From positions 1 through 64,000 of the forward strand of contig NZ_PDKN01000002.1 of the NCBI RefSeq assembly GCF_004116335.1: a DNA stretch of 64,000 nucleotides. Reading direction: 5' to 3'. Of the stretch, positions 41,115 through 50,502 are shown piece by piece. Source of the DNA: Candidatus Marinarcus aquaticus. Lineage in GTDB: Bacteria; Campylobacterota; Campylobacteria; Campylobacterales; Arcobacteraceae. The notes below the pieces were generated by a model that saw nothing but the letters and a program-made list of their open reading frames with translations, made no database searches and had not been told where the DNA came from. Positions within the stretch are counted from its first letter, which is position 1; every line of letters begins with the position of its first letter. The position numbers and the translations under genes are program-made.

Positions 41115-42001
41115 TATTTTTTTACCTCATATTGTTGAATTACATCTTCTAATTTTTTCATTGTATCTGCACTTGGCATGGTAAGTGGCAGACGATACTC
41201 TAAAGTATCTAAAAGACCCGCAATGTACATGGCGGCCTTAATTGGGATGGGGTTGCTCTCTACAAACAGTGCCGTGTTAATCGCATAGAGTTCGTTGTGA
41301 ATTTTACGTGCTGTTTCAAAGTCACCCTCTAATGTTGCATGTACCAATTTACTTTTTAAGTTTGGAAGTAAGTTGGCTGTAACAGAGATAATCCCTTTCC
41401 CACCATTTGCAAGCATAGGAAAATCAATGGCATCATCTCCTGAAATCACACAAAAGTCCGGTCGTTCGGAAATAAGTTGTGTGGCTCGCTCCAGTGAACC
41501 CGTTGCCTCTTTAATGGCGTAGATGTTTTTTACATCATCATACAATCGAATGGCAGTAGAGGCTTCAATATCAACCCCGGTTCTTCCTGGTACGTTATAT
41601 AGCATAAAAGGAATCTCAACGGAAGTTGCAATGGCTTTATAGTGTTGATATAACCCCTCTTGAGTTGGTTTGTTATAATATGGAGCCACAGATAAAAGTC
41701 CATCTGCTCCCACGGCTTGTGCATGTTTTGCAATATCACACGCTTCATGGGTTGCATTTGACCCAGCACCGGCAATAACTTTAACATGTGTATTTTTACA
41801 TGTAGCAACCGCAATTTCAATACACTCTTTATGCTCTGCATGGCTTAAAGTGGCACTCTCTCCTGTTGTCCCCACAGGAACAACAGCATCCATACCTTGT
41901 TCAATTTGTCTTTGTATCAGTCTTTCATAACTCGCAGTATCCAGTTTCCCATCTTTAAATGGCGTAATCAATGCGGTCATTGCACCAATAATATTATCCA
42001 T
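41114..42001 (-). CDS. dapA: 4-hydroxy-tetrahydrodipicolinate synthase
   Basis: A 295-residue TIM-barrel enzyme that condenses pyruvate and aspartate semialdehyde for lysine and peptidoglycan synthesis. Diagnostic segments: [10 protein letters not shown] at the N-terminus, [32 protein letters not shown] with the catalytic tyrosine, and [10 protein letters not shown] with the Schiff-base lysine. The stop overlaps the fabL start (TAATG). Confidence 0.97.
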   Translation of the reverse strand: MDNIIGAMTALITPFKDGKLDTASYERLIQRQIEQGMDAVVPVGTTGESATLSHAEHKECIEIAVATCKNTHVKVIAGAGSNATHEACDIAKHAQAVGADGLLSVAPYYNKPTQEGLYQHYKAIATSVEIPFMLYNVPGRTGVDIEASTAIRLYDDVKNIYAIKEATGSLERATQLISERPDFCVISGDDAIDFPMLANGGKGIISVTANLLPNLKSKLVHATLEGDFETARKIHNELYAINTALFVESNPIPIKAAMYIAGLLDTLEYRLPLTMPSADTMKKLEDVIQQYEVKK

Positions 42002-42037
42002 CCTATCTTTTCCTTTTAAAATTATCTGTTATTATTT

Positions 42038-42056
42038 GTTTGATACTGTATCAAAC
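42038..42056 (-). terminator. 19-bp odd palindrome after the M16 peptidase gene
   Basis: GTTTGATAC (42038-42046), T, GTATCAAAC (42048-42056) form a perfect inverted repeat in the 58-base gap between the M16 peptidase stop and dapA. No T-run follows on the minus strand, so it may attenuate read-through or act as an mRNA processing or operator site rather than a full terminator. Confidence 0.4.
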
Positions 42057-42059
42057 GGT

Positions 42060-43403
42060 TTACTCTTTATCTTTTTTCAAAATCACAGTTGTAGAGTTTT
42101 TCTTGGTTAAATATTTTTTTGCAACTTCCACAATATCTGCAATTTTAAGTTTTTCAATATTCGCCTCATGTTCAAATAAAGGTTTAATATTCTCTCTTAC
42201 AAAGTAGCTACCATATAAAGAGGCCACACTGCTAGAGTTTTCCAATGAAAATACGAAGTCTGCTTTGGTATTGATTTTAATCTTCTCCAACTCAGACTTC
42301 TTAATCTTGCCTTCTTTAATCTCTTCAATGATTTGAAGAATCTCTTTTTCAACCTCTTTGGCTTTTACATTTGGGTTGCATACCGCAATAAACATAAACA
42401 CGCCTGGGTCTTTAAGTTCCATATTGTATGCATAAATTCCATTGACCAGTCGTTTTTCATCGACCAGTTTTTTATGTAAAATGGAGCTCTTCCCTGAACT
42501 TAACAGCTCACTTAATGCTGAAAGTGCAACTTGATCTTTATGTTCAAAGTTGGGTACATGATACGCCATGGCCAACATTTGAACTTGAGAGTCTTTATAG
42601 ATTGTAACTCTCTTTTCACCATCTTGTACGGGTTCTACTGTATGTATACTTTCAGGAATCTCTTTGGTGTTCTTAATGCTTTTGAAGTACTCTTTAGTCT
42701 CTTCAAATACTTTGTCTTTATCTATGTCTCCTGCGACAATTACAATGGCATTTTTTGGTTGATAATAGGTTGCATGAAACTCTTTAATGTCTTCAATCGT
42801 CCAGTTTTTAATATCATGGGTAAACCCAATTGGTGTCCAGTGGTATGGGTGATATAAATAGGTATTGTTAAAGAGTCGAAACTGTAAATATCCCATTGGG
42901 TTATTGTCTGTTCTCCAACGTCTCTCTTCTGCAACAACATCACGTTCTGGCTGAAACTCTTCATCTTTAAGTGTTAAGTTTTCCATCAATTCTGCAAACA
43001 GTTCTAAAGATTTAGAGATGTTTTGAGTACTTGATTTGATGTAATAGTGCGTATAATCAAATGATGTTGAGGCGTTGTTTACTCCGCCAAATCCTTTTAC
43101 AATTTCATCAAATTCACCTGCATCAAGATTTTTAGTTGATTTGAAATTGAGGTGTTCAAGCATGTGTGCAATACCTGATTTTCCCATTGTTTCATTTCTA
43201 CTTCCAACTTTATAAAAAATATCTGTTGTAATAACATTGGTTCCATTTTGCATTGGAATAGCAACAATTTGTAACCCATTTTCCAGAGTTTGTGTATAAT
43301 ATTTTGGTAAGCTGTTGCTCATTAACTCTCCTGTTAATAAAATGAATAGTGAAAAATGAATAACGGACCATTTTTTAAGAATGGTTAATATTGTTTTATT
43401 CAT
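42060..43403 (-). CDS. M16-family zinc peptidase
   Basis: A 447-residue insulinase-like peptidase. The inverted zinc motif HMLEH is at about residues 80-84 and the downstream acidic ligand region is VVAEERRWRTD. The second half is the catalytically silent M16 domain. From ATG 43403 the first 25 residues form a plausible export signal (WSVIHFSLFILLTG); an alternative ATG at 43322, with AGGAGAG just upstream, would give a cytoplasmic form starting MSNSLPKYY. Both have ribosome sites, so two forms are possible. It lies between pyrD and dapA, an order I recall as conserved in Campylobacter. Confidence 0.9.
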   Translation of the reverse strand: MNKTILTILKKWSVIHFSLFILLTGELMSNSLPKYYTQTLENGLQIVAIPMQNGTNVITTDIFYKVGSRNETMGKSGIAHMLEHLNFKSTKNLDAGEFDEIVKGFGGVNNASTSFDYTHYYIKSSTQNISKSLELFAELMENLTLKDEEFQPERDVVAEERRWRTDNNPMGYLQFRLFNNTYLYHPYHWTPIGFTHDIKNWTIEDIKEFHATYYQPKNAIVIVAGDIDKDKVFEETKEYFKSIKNTKEIPESIHTVEPVQDGEKRVTIYKDSQVQMLAMAYHVPNFEHKDQVALSALSELLSSGKSSILHKKLVDEKRLVNGIYAYNMELKDPGVFMFIAVCNPNVKAKEVEKEILQIIEEIKEGKIKKSELEKIKINTKADFVFSLENSSSVASLYGSYFVRENIKPLFEHEANIEKLKIADIVEVAKKYLTKKNSTTVILKKDKE

Positions 43404-43412
43404 TTAAACCCT

Positions 43413-44471
43413 TTATTTTAAATCTGAACCGATCACTTCTTGAATGTTTTTAAAGCCATCTTTGTGCATCAATTGAAGCAATCCAAGATTGATGTTTCGA
43501 ACCATTCCTGGCCCTTCAAAAATAAGACCAGTATAGCATTGTACTAAAGAAGCACCTGCCTTTAAACGTCGGTATGCTTCTTGCGCATCGCTGATTCCAC
43601 CCACGCTGATTAAAACCGTTTTACCGTACAACTCTTTGGCAATGGCTTTAAAAAGTTCATACGATTTCTCTCTTAATACTGCACCTGAAAGTCCACCAAT
43701 ATCTTTTGGGTTTGGAACAAGCGAGTAGTCAATGGTGGTATTGGTTGCAATAATACCATCTGCACCACTTTTAACAGCTGTGTTACATAACTCAATGGCT
43801 ACATCGGCTTCCATATCGGGAGCAATTTTAAGAAAAATAGGCTTTTGCGTTAAACTTTTTGCCATGGTAAAAAGCTCAGTAATAAAAGCTTCATTTTGTA
43901 AATCACGAAGGTTTGGTGTGTTTGGACTTGAAATATTAATCACCAAATAATCACTGATATCTTTAAATCGATTGATTAAGATTTTATAATCTTCCAGTGC
44001 ATGTTCTTGGGGTGTTGTTTTGTTTTTACCAATATTAGCACCAATAGGAATAGAGTACGGATACACCTTTGCTAAATTTTTAGCAACAACAAATGAACCT
44101 TCATTGTTGAATCCCATTGCATTTTGAAGACTCTTTTGGTTTGGATGTCGAAACAGTCTTGGTTTTGGGTTTCCCTCTTGCGGACGAGGTGTCATGGTAC
44201 CAATTTCAGTAAAACCAAACCCCAGTGCTTTCATACCTCTTATCATGGTTGCATTTTTGTCAAAACCTGCCCCTAAACCAACAGGATTTTGAAACGTCAT
44301 GCCTAAAATTTCTTGTTGTAAATCATCACTGATAATAAAATTTCTTTTGACCATGTAGTTGTCAATGCTCTTTAAATAAGGCAAGGTTCTTAATCCACAC
44401 TCTGCAATGGCATGCGCCGTTTCAGGGTTAAACATAAACAGTATTTTCTTTAATCCTTCGTATTTAAACAA
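43413..44471 (-). CDS. pyrD: Dihydroorotate dehydrogenase (quinone), class 2
   Basis: A 352-residue flavoenzyme of pyrimidine synthesis. It has the class-2 N-terminal membrane-associating helices (YEGLKKILFMFNPETAHAIA), then NPVGLGAGFDKN, NISSPNTPNLRDLQ with the catalytic serine, and VGGISDAQEAYRRL and AGASLVQCYTGL for FMN binding. It passes electrons to the quinone pool. It lies between msbA and the M16 peptidase gene, 9 bases before the latter. Confidence 0.96.
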   Translation of the reverse strand: MFKYEGLKKILFMFNPETAHAIAECGLRTLPYLKSIDNYMVKRNFIISDDLQQEILGMTFQNPVGLGAGFDKNATMIRGMKALGFGFTEIGTMTPRPQEGNPKPRLFRHPNQKSLQNAMGFNNEGSFVVAKNLAKVYPYSIPIGANIGKNKTTPQEHALEDYKILINRFKDISDYLVINISSPNTPNLRDLQNEAFITELFTMAKSLTQKPIFLKIAPDMEADVAIELCNTAVKSGADGIIATNTTIDYSLVPNPKDIGGLSGAVLREKSYELFKAIAKELYGKTVLISVGGISDAQEAYRRLKAGASLVQCYTGLIFEGPGMVRNINLGLLQLMHKDGFKNIQEVIGSDLK

Positions 44472-44541
44472 TGTGCACCTTTTTAAAAATTTTAATATTT
44501 TATCGAAATTGCTTTGAAATAATCTTAATTATAAAACAAAG

Positions 44542-46251
44542 CTAGATATTTGCAAGGTTGTGAAGACGTTGATACTCTTTGCATGATGTTTTCAATTCTG
44601 CTTCACTTCCCATACATACAATTTTCCCTTGCTTAAACACGGCAATATTATTGGCATGTTTAATTGTACTTAAACGGTGTGCAATGATAAACGTGATTTT
44701 ATCTTTGCTGATTTCTCCAATCACTTCTGAGATAATGGATTCACTCTCATTATCCAATGCCGATGTTGCTTCATCTAAAATAAGAATTTTAGGGTTTTTA
44801 TATAAAGCTCTGGCAATGGCAATACGTTGTCTTTGCCCTCCACTTAAGTTCACTCCAAACTCATCGAGTATGGTATGAATACCTTGTGAAAGACCTTGTA
44901 CAAACTCATACGCATGGGCTTGTTTAAGCACTTCGATGACTCTTTGTTCATCAATTTCTTGACCATAGGCAATATTGGCTGCAACGGTGTCATTAAAGAT
45001 ATAAACTCGTTGCGTTACAATAGAGATATTGTCTCTTAAAGCAACAGAATTAAGCTCTTTAATGTTCACCCCATTAAAGAGAATCTCTCCCTCATTGGCT
45101 TCATAGAATCTTGGAATAAGGTTGACTAATGAACTTTTTCCTCCACCACTGTCTCCTACAAGTGCAATGGTCTCTCCCAAGTTAGCTTCTAAGGAGATAC
45201 TCTCTAAGGCTACTTTTTCATCATATTTAAGTTGCACATTTTTAAACTCTATTTTCTCTAACTTCTCAGGAAAAGCTTCACTTCCTGATGGAATCTCTGA
45301 CTCTAAAGCTAAAATTTGATTGATACGTTCATTGGCTGCAAGTGCACTTTGCATTTTGTTGTATAAAGATGAAAGCCGTTTAATAGGCGTGTAAAGCATA
45401 AAAAGTGCTGCCATAAATGAGAAAAATGCACCTACAGTAAGAGTGCCATCAATGACTTGGTGCCCTCCAATGATAATAACAGCTGCCACTGCTACTGCAC
45501 CCAGAGTCTCCATAAGCGGTGAAACCAATTCATTGGTCTTAACACTTTTGATACTGACGTTAAAAAACTTTTGGTTGTATTGACCAAATTTCGTGCTCTC
45601 TAACTCTTCAGTAGAGTTGGCTTTGATGATTTCAATGTTGTTAAACGTTTCACTTAAATGCGATGTGATGTCTGAAATAGACTCTTGTGATTTAAATGAG
45701 AGTTTCTTCATTTTTTTAGCAAGTCGTGAAAGGGGATAAATAGCAATGGGCATGACTACCAAACCATAAAATGCAAGTTCTGGACTTTGGTAAATAACGA
45801 CACCCACTAAAGCAATGATGGTTAAAACTTCTCGTAAAAACTCTGCAATGTGACTGGATACGGTATTTTGAATTTTATTAATATCATTGGTAATACGAGA
45901 AATCAGCTCTCCACCATGTCTTTTTTGGAAAAAATCAATATCCAAAGTGAGAATATGGCTTAAAAGTTTGTCTCTTACTTGACGAATAATATCTTGTCCC
46001 ACATAAGAGATATAATACGCTTGTATATAACCACCAAACCCTTTAGCAAAATACAAAACAATCACAAAAAAAGGCAAAATTTGAAGCATTTGCTGATCTT
46101 TGGCAATAAAAATTTCATCTAAGAGTGGTTTAATAACATACGCACTTCCACTTGAACCACCTGCTACCATTAACATACCAATAAAGGCATAAAAAAATTT
46201 GAGTTTATAGTTGGCGTAGTAGGGGATATACTGTTTAAAAAAATCTAACAT
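44542..46251 (-). CDS. msbA: Lipid A / multidrug ABC exporter (MsbA-like)
   Basis: A 569-residue half-transporter: six membrane helices in residues 1-310, then one ATPase domain with Walker A GDSGGGKS, signature LSGGQ, Walker B ILILDEATSALD and H-loop AHRLST. It most likely flips lipid A core across the inner membrane, as in other Gram-negatives, and lies next to murJ, which flips lipid II. The second glycine-rich Walker residue is normal. Multidrug export by relatives cannot be excluded. Confidence 0.88.
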   Translation of the reverse strand: MLDFFKQYIPYYANYKLKFFYAFIGMLMVAGGSSGSAYVIKPLLDEIFIAKDQQMLQILPFFVIVLYFAKGFGGYIQAYYISYVGQDIIRQVRDKLLSHILTLDIDFFQKRHGGELISRITNDINKIQNTVSSHIAEFLREVLTIIALVGVVIYQSPELAFYGLVVMPIAIYPLSRLAKKMKKLSFKSQESISDITSHLSETFNNIEIIKANSTEELESTKFGQYNQKFFNVSIKSVKTNELVSPLMETLGAVAVAAVIIIGGHQVIDGTLTVGAFFSFMAALFMLYTPIKRLSSLYNKMQSALAANERINQILALESEIPSGSEAFPEKLEKIEFKNVQLKYDEKVALESISLEANLGETIALVGDSGGGKSSLVNLIPRFYEANEGEILFNGVNIKELNSVALRDNISIVTQRVYIFNDTVAANIAYGQEIDEQRVIEVLKQAHAYEFVQGLSQGIHTILDEFGVNLSGGQRQRIAIARALYKNPKILILDEATSALDNESESIISEVIGEISKDKITFIIAHRLSTIKHANNIAVFKQGKIVCMGSEAELKTSCKEYQRLHNLANI

Positions 46252-46321
46252 CGAGTTCCTTATAATATCTACATTTATTATGAAAAGAGGATATTATAGC
46301 CAAATCCTTTAAAAGGATAGC

Positions 46322-47623
46322 TTAGGACTTTAAAAGAGTATAGAAACGTCGGAAACCAAACGCTTTGATAGTGAGATAAAAAAGAATAAATCCACTTAAT
46401 GTTGATGCAAATGCTAACCCAGCAGCTTCAAATGGAATGATAAAAGCCAATGAAAAAACAATGTTCCAAGCAAGCGCTTTCATTGAAATTTTAGCAGCCA
46501 AAAACTGTTTATCCGTTGCGTATAACCACAGTGAAAATATCTTTGCTAACCCAAAAGGGATAAGTCCAATGAGATACATGGTCAGAATCAGTGCCGTGTT
46601 TTGAGTATCTGTTGATGTAAAGGCTCCTCTTTCAAAAAGCAATCGAATAATAAGTTCATCAAAAACGATGCCAACAAGAGTCGCGACACTTAAAAGACCT
46701 AACAAAATCATGAATGACTTTTTCATCAACTCCAATGCTCTGTTTTCATCTCTGTTTTTAATCGCTTTTGCGACCATTGGAAACAGTGCAATGGAAGTGG
46801 CAATGGCAAAAAGAGCCAATGGCAGTTGAAAAATACGGTTTCCATAATACAAATATGAGATGTTTCCAGCAACTAAAAAAGAGGCCAACCAGGTATCTAA
46901 AAAAGCAGAAATATGGGTAGTTGATGAACCCATCGTCGCACTTAAAAAGTTTTTATAAAACTTATTGGTGGTGTTGTTTCTAAGCTTTTTAAAGGTGAAG
47001 ACTTTAAGCAAATTTTTGCGTTTCATTGCCATGATATGCACCAATACTTGTAAAACTCCACCTGCAAGGACGCCATAACTTAAATAGTATGTGATGGTGT
47101 ATTTGTCCATATTTTGTGAAAGCAAGAGTGCTGCAATAAGGGTTAAATTTAACAGTGCTGTTGAGTATGCAGTGGTGGCAAAATGATTTTTATACTGAAG
47201 CAGTGCCGCCATAAAAGTAACAATAAATATCAAAGGCAAATAGTAAAAGTTTATGGCAACCAGTGGCGCAGCTAAATCAACGGTGTCTTGCGAAAACCCA
47301 ATGGCAATGGCTTTTGTAATGACGTGTGAAAAAAGAGTTACAATGAGTGATAAAACAATGATAAATGCTAAAAATTGTAAAAAGACAATCGATGAAAAAC
47401 GGATTTTTTGTCGTGTTTTGGCATAAGCTGGAATAAAGGCTTGTGTAAATGCCCCTTCTGCAAAAATTCTTCGAAACAGATTGGGTACTTTAAAAGCAAT
47501 AAAAAAGATGTCTGAAAAGATATTTGCTCCTAAAATAGAAGCCATCAGTAAATCTCGGATAAATCCTAAAATACGTGATGTTAAGATACCACTGCTGTTG
47601 GTGAAGATTGATTTAATTAACAC
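46322..47623 (-). CDS. murJ: Lipid II flippase
   Basis: A 433-residue polytopic membrane protein of the MurJ/MviN family, with 12 or more helices. The N-terminus SIFTNSSGILTSRILGFIRD and the later FRRIFAEGAFTQAFIPAY are the family signature. It flips the peptidoglycan precursor to the periplasm. The start is GTG 47623, giving MLIKSIFTN as in relatives; a GTG three codons earlier is possible. It overlaps the nuclease gene by about 11 bases and has no obvious ribosome site, so translation is probably coupled. Confidence 0.93.
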   Translation of the reverse strand: MLIKSIFTNSSGILTSRILGFIRDLLMASILGANIFSDIFFIAFKVPNLFRRIFAEGAFTQAFIPAYAKTRQKIRFSSIVFLQFLAFIIVLSLIVTLFSHVITKAIAIGFSQDTVDLAAPLVAINFYYLPLIFIVTFMAALLQYKNHFATTAYSTALLNLTLIAALLLSQNMDKYTITYYLSYGVLAGGVLQVLVHIMAMKRKNLLKVFTFKKLRNNTTNKFYKNFLSATMGSSTTHISAFLDTWLASFLVAGNISYLYYGNRIFQLPLALFAIATSIALFPMVAKAIKNRDENRALELMKKSFMILLGLLSVATLVGIVFDELIIRLLFERGAFTSTDTQNTALILTMYLIGLIPFGLAKIFSLWLYATDKQFLAAKISMKALAWNIVFSLAFIIPFEAAGLAFASTLSGFILFYLTIKAFGFRRFYTLLKS

Positions 47624-49133
47624 GGAAATCACTTTTTTGATAAATTATAATTTGAACATGAGATTTATAGTATCCCAAATGTCCTGACATTATAGTGATA
47701 TTTTGCCCATTGTTGGGTAAAAGAGTTTTATCTTTGGCGTAGAGTTTGATCTTTTTATCATCAAAATATACATAGCCATTTTTAAATACACCTGTTAAGT
47801 TTGTGATGATTTCATTTTGTTGTTCTAAATCAAATAAATCAATACTGTTCGCCTCTTTGTAAAAAGAAGAGGGATTTATGGTGTTCACTTTATGCGCTAC
47901 GATTGTAAAATTTTTAATCTCTTTAAGACCAAAATAGTTCTGTATTTGTTCCACTTCTAAATCATATACCTCACCTAAATTTAACTCTTTAGCATTGTTA
48001 AACGCATAAATAGCTCGGCTCTTTTTTTGTTTTAAAATGGCACTGTTATCATGTTTGTATATCACCATGACCTCTTTTAATGTAAGGGGTTTATCCAAAC
48101 GTTTTGTTTTGTAAAGATACCCTGTCGTGTAATCAGGCAGTGTATCCTTGGTGGGTACATAGGGTTTGGTATCAAACGAGGCCATGATAGGAAGATGGTC
48201 AGAGTAACCTCTGTTTTTATTCCATCGTTTGATATTTCTATTTTGATACAAGTAGTCTGGTTTAAAGACTTGAAAACTCTCTTCAAGATAAGAGATGTTT
48301 TGATTATCAAACAAAGAGGCACTGAGTAAAATGTTGTCAGGTGTTTGATTGTGTCCTTTGTAGATGTAGCTGAACCGTTCATTATAAGGCAGGTCAAGCC
48401 AGAGGTTATAATGCACTTTTTGCGTATGATTTAAGATGTTTTTTTTAAGAACAAATTCATTGTCCAGTGTGGTATTTAAAATTTGATTGATGCCTGTAAT
48501 GCCTAAAGAGTCATTGAGCTTTTTATCCTGTTTTAAACTTAAGTATTCGTTGTAATTGGAGTTAAAATCTCCCAATAAAATATAATCAATGTCGTGCGCG
48601 AGGGCGTCGATATATTTTTTTAATGCCAAAGCGTACTCTATACGTGCACTTTCTGGTTGTCTTTTTGAACTCCAGTGATTGTTAAAGAGGTGAAACTTTT
48701 TATTCTCAATGAGCACAATGACCTTTTGAATATGTCGTATGGTTTTCGATTTTGAAGTGACATAGACTCTTTTTGGGTTAAGCAACTTATATTTACTGAT
48801 AAATGCTGTACCTACAGCTGTTTTACTGTTTTTTAAAAAATGATGATATTGGTATTGTGGTACTTTTTGAAGCAAAGCATCCAAAGCTGCTTGTGACTCT
48901 ATTTCTTGTAAGGCAACAATATCTGCATTCATTTCATTGAGGACTTGTGCAAGATTATTGAGTTTGGTTTCTTGTATTTGTGTATCCCATTGCCCTTTTT
49001 TAGGGATATACTCTTTGTACTCTGTCTGGTCATAATTCAAATCAAAAAGGTTTTCTACATTATATGTGGCAACACTGAATGGGGTCGCATGAAGATAACA
49101 GAGTGTCAATATAAAAAGGATGAGTTTTTTCAT
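47613..49133 (-). CDS. Exported endonuclease/exonuclease/phosphatase family protein
   Basis: A 506-residue protein with a signal peptide (MKKLILFILTLCYLHA). Residues about 20-325 are the DNase I-like fold: ATYNVENLFD, VALQEIESQ, LLGDFNSNYNE and YSDHLPIMASF carry the metal and catalytic residues. Residues about 330-506 are an extra domain, probably beta-rich and OB-like (LTLKEVMVIYKHDNSAIL, NLTGVFKNGYVYFDD). It could degrade extracellular DNA or RNA for nutrients, or be a phosphatase. It is the first gene of the long minus-strand run and overlaps murJ. Confidence 0.86.
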   Translation of the reverse strand: MKKLILFILTLCYLHATPFSVATYNVENLFDLNYDQTEYKEYIPKKGQWDTQIQETKLNNLAQVLNEMNADIVALQEIESQAALDALLQKVPQYQYHHFLKNSKTAVGTAFISKYKLLNPKRVYVTSKSKTIRHIQKVIVLIENKKFHLFNNHWSSKRQPESARIEYALALKKYIDALAHDIDYILLGDFNSNYNEYLSLKQDKKLNDSLGITGINQILNTTLDNEFVLKKNILNHTQKVHYNLWLDLPYNERFSYIYKGHNQTPDNILLSASLFDNQNISYLEESFQVFKPDYLYQNRNIKRWNKNRGYSDHLPIMASFDTKPYVPTKDTLPDYTTGYLYKTKRLDKPLTLKEVMVIYKHDNSAILKQKKSRAIYAFNNAKELNLGEVYDLEVEQIQNYFGLKEIKNFTIVAHKVNTINPSSFYKEANSIDLFDLEQQNEIITNLTGVFKNGYVYFDDKKIKLYAKDKTLLPNNGQNITIMSGHLGYYKSHVQIIIYQKSDFRVN

Positions 49134-49216
49134 AGAGGAATTATAGTTTAATTTTGATTATAAAAAGGTGTTGTAATTGTTACAACAAAACCCAAAGGTT
49201 TCGTTGTAAATTGGAT

Positions 49217-49870
49217 TTATTTTTTAGAGTTAAGTCGTGATTGATACTCTTGTGGGTGTTTACACACAGGACACATTTTAAGTGCTTTTTTACCTCTGTG
49301 AACGTGTCCACAGACTTCACAAATCCACTCTTCTTCGTCATCATCACTGACATGTTCTTTTCCTGCTTCAAGTCTTTCAAGAAGAGATTTGTACATATTT
49401 TCATGTTCGATTTCAATTTTTCCAATAAGGTCTAACATTCTTGAAATATCATTGTGACCTTCCTCTTTAGCAATTTTTGCAAAATCAGGATACATCGTAA
49501 CATTCTCATAACTTTCACCTGCAATGGCAATACCTAAGTTCTCTAAAGTATCTCCTAGTTCTTTTCCACTGTTTAATAAGTTGTAGGCTTTTAGCTCAAG
49601 TTTTGCGTGCATTTTTTCATTGTTTGCTGCACGTTGGAAATGCTCAGCAATATCTCTGTAACCCTCTTTTTGTGCTACTTTTGCAAAATATTCGTATTTA
49701 TTTCGAGCCATTGATTCGCCTGCGAATGCTTTCATAAGATTTACAGAAGTTAAATTTTTTGTAATCATTTCCATCTCTTGATCACAACAGGTCAGTTTTC
49801 CCCCACCTACACTTGTAACTTCTACAACGTTACCACATTTATTACACTTGTATGATTCATACTGTCTCAT
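49217..49870 (-). CDS. rrc: Desulforubrerythrin (three-domain rubrerythrin)
   Basis: A 217-residue non-haem iron protein with three modules: an N-terminal desulforedoxin-like iron site (C9, C12, C28, C29), a four-helix rubrerythrin domain with the di-iron carboxylate motifs (GESMARNKYEYF, NNEKMHAKL, EIEHENMY), and a C-terminal rubredoxin-like site (CEVCGH and CPVCKH). This architecture is known from Campylobacter jejuni Rrc and acts as a hydrogen peroxide reductase. It is divergent from a PerR-like gene, and its -10 box lies inside an inverted repeat. The start is ATG 49870 with AAGGAG. Confidence 0.93.
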   Translation of the reverse strand: MRQYESYKCNKCGNVVEVTSVGGGKLTCCDQEMEMITKNLTSVNLMKAFAGESMARNKYEYFAKVAQKEGYRDIAEHFQRAANNEKMHAKLELKAYNLLNSGKELGDTLENLGIAIAGESYENVTMYPDFAKIAKEEGHNDISRMLDLIGKIEIEHENMYKSLLERLEAGKEHVSDDDEEEWICEVCGHVHRGKKALKMCPVCKHPQEYQSRLNSKK

Positions 49871-49910
49871 TCTTTCTCCTTAAGTTATATTGGATAATTT
49901 TTTTCCTTTG

Positions 49911-49932
49911 AGAATTATACGCGACTAATTCT
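49911..49932. promoter_or_regulatory. Operator-like repeat over the rrc -10 box
   Basis: AGAATTA (49911-49917) and TAATTCT (49926-49932) form a 7-bp inverted repeat with an 8-base spacer. On the minus strand TATAAT (49914-49919) overlaps the left arm and is well placed as the rrc -10 box. With perR next door, PerR repression is a natural hypothesis. Confidence 0.5.
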
Positions 49933-50079
49933 TAAAAGAAAATAATTATCCACAAATAATTTCTTTTATTAACGAACACTTTCAATTATATTATATATAC
50001 TTTTAAGATAAAGTATAGTAATTAAACGAAATTAAAATAAAAATTACTTATTATACAGTTTTAAAATAAGGTTTTTAAT

Positions 50080-50481
50080 ATGAATTATGTAGATTTATTA
50101 AAAAGATATAATTTAAAGGTTACACCGCAAAGAGTAGCAATTGTTCAAGAATTAAATGATTATGGACATTTAAACATTGATCAACTCTACAATAAAATGG
50201 TGAATAAATTTCCAACAATTTCATTGGCTACTATTTATAAAAATATGAATGCCATGATTGAAAAGCTATTTATTCAAGAAGTGAAAATTCCAAATGAAAA
50301 ATCAGTGTACGAACTCTCTAAAGAGCAACATGCACATGTGGTTTGTGAAAAATGTAAGAAGATTGAAGATGTGGTTTTAAATACAACGGCATTGATGAGT
50401 GAAGCACAAAGCAAATCTCATTTTCAAATCAACAGTTCTGCATTTGTCTTCAGTGGAATTTGTTCAGAGTGTTCAAAATAG
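50080..50481 (+). CDS. perR: PerR-like Fur family regulator
   Basis: A 133-residue Fur-family repressor. The winged helix is LKVTPQRVAIVQEL to ISLATIYKNMNAMIEK; the C-terminal dimer domain has HAHVVCEKCKKIED and GICSECSK, giving the two CxxC pairs of the structural zinc site. The length and lack of a long histidine-rich segment fit PerR better than Fur. Its neighbour is the peroxide-reducing desulforubrerythrin, which it probably controls in response to peroxide. The peroxiredoxin operon at the window start is another candidate target. Confidence 0.85.
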   Translation: MNYVDLLKRYNLKVTPQRVAIVQELNDYGHLNIDQLYNKMVNKFPTISLATIYKNMNAMIEKLFIQEVKIPNEKSVYELSKEQHAHVVCEKCKKIEDVVLNTTALMSEAQSKSHFQINSSAFVFSGICSECSK

Positions 50482-50502
50482 TCTGTTACAGACTGTTTTG
50501 AA
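50472..50502. terminator. Bidirectional terminator, loop is the exchanger stop codon
   Basis: TTCAAAATAGTCTG (50472-50485) and CAGACTGTTTTGAA (50489-50502) pair with one mismatch. The loop TTA (50486-50488) is the stop codon of the minus-strand exchanger gene, and the left arm includes the perR stop. Confidence 0.65.
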
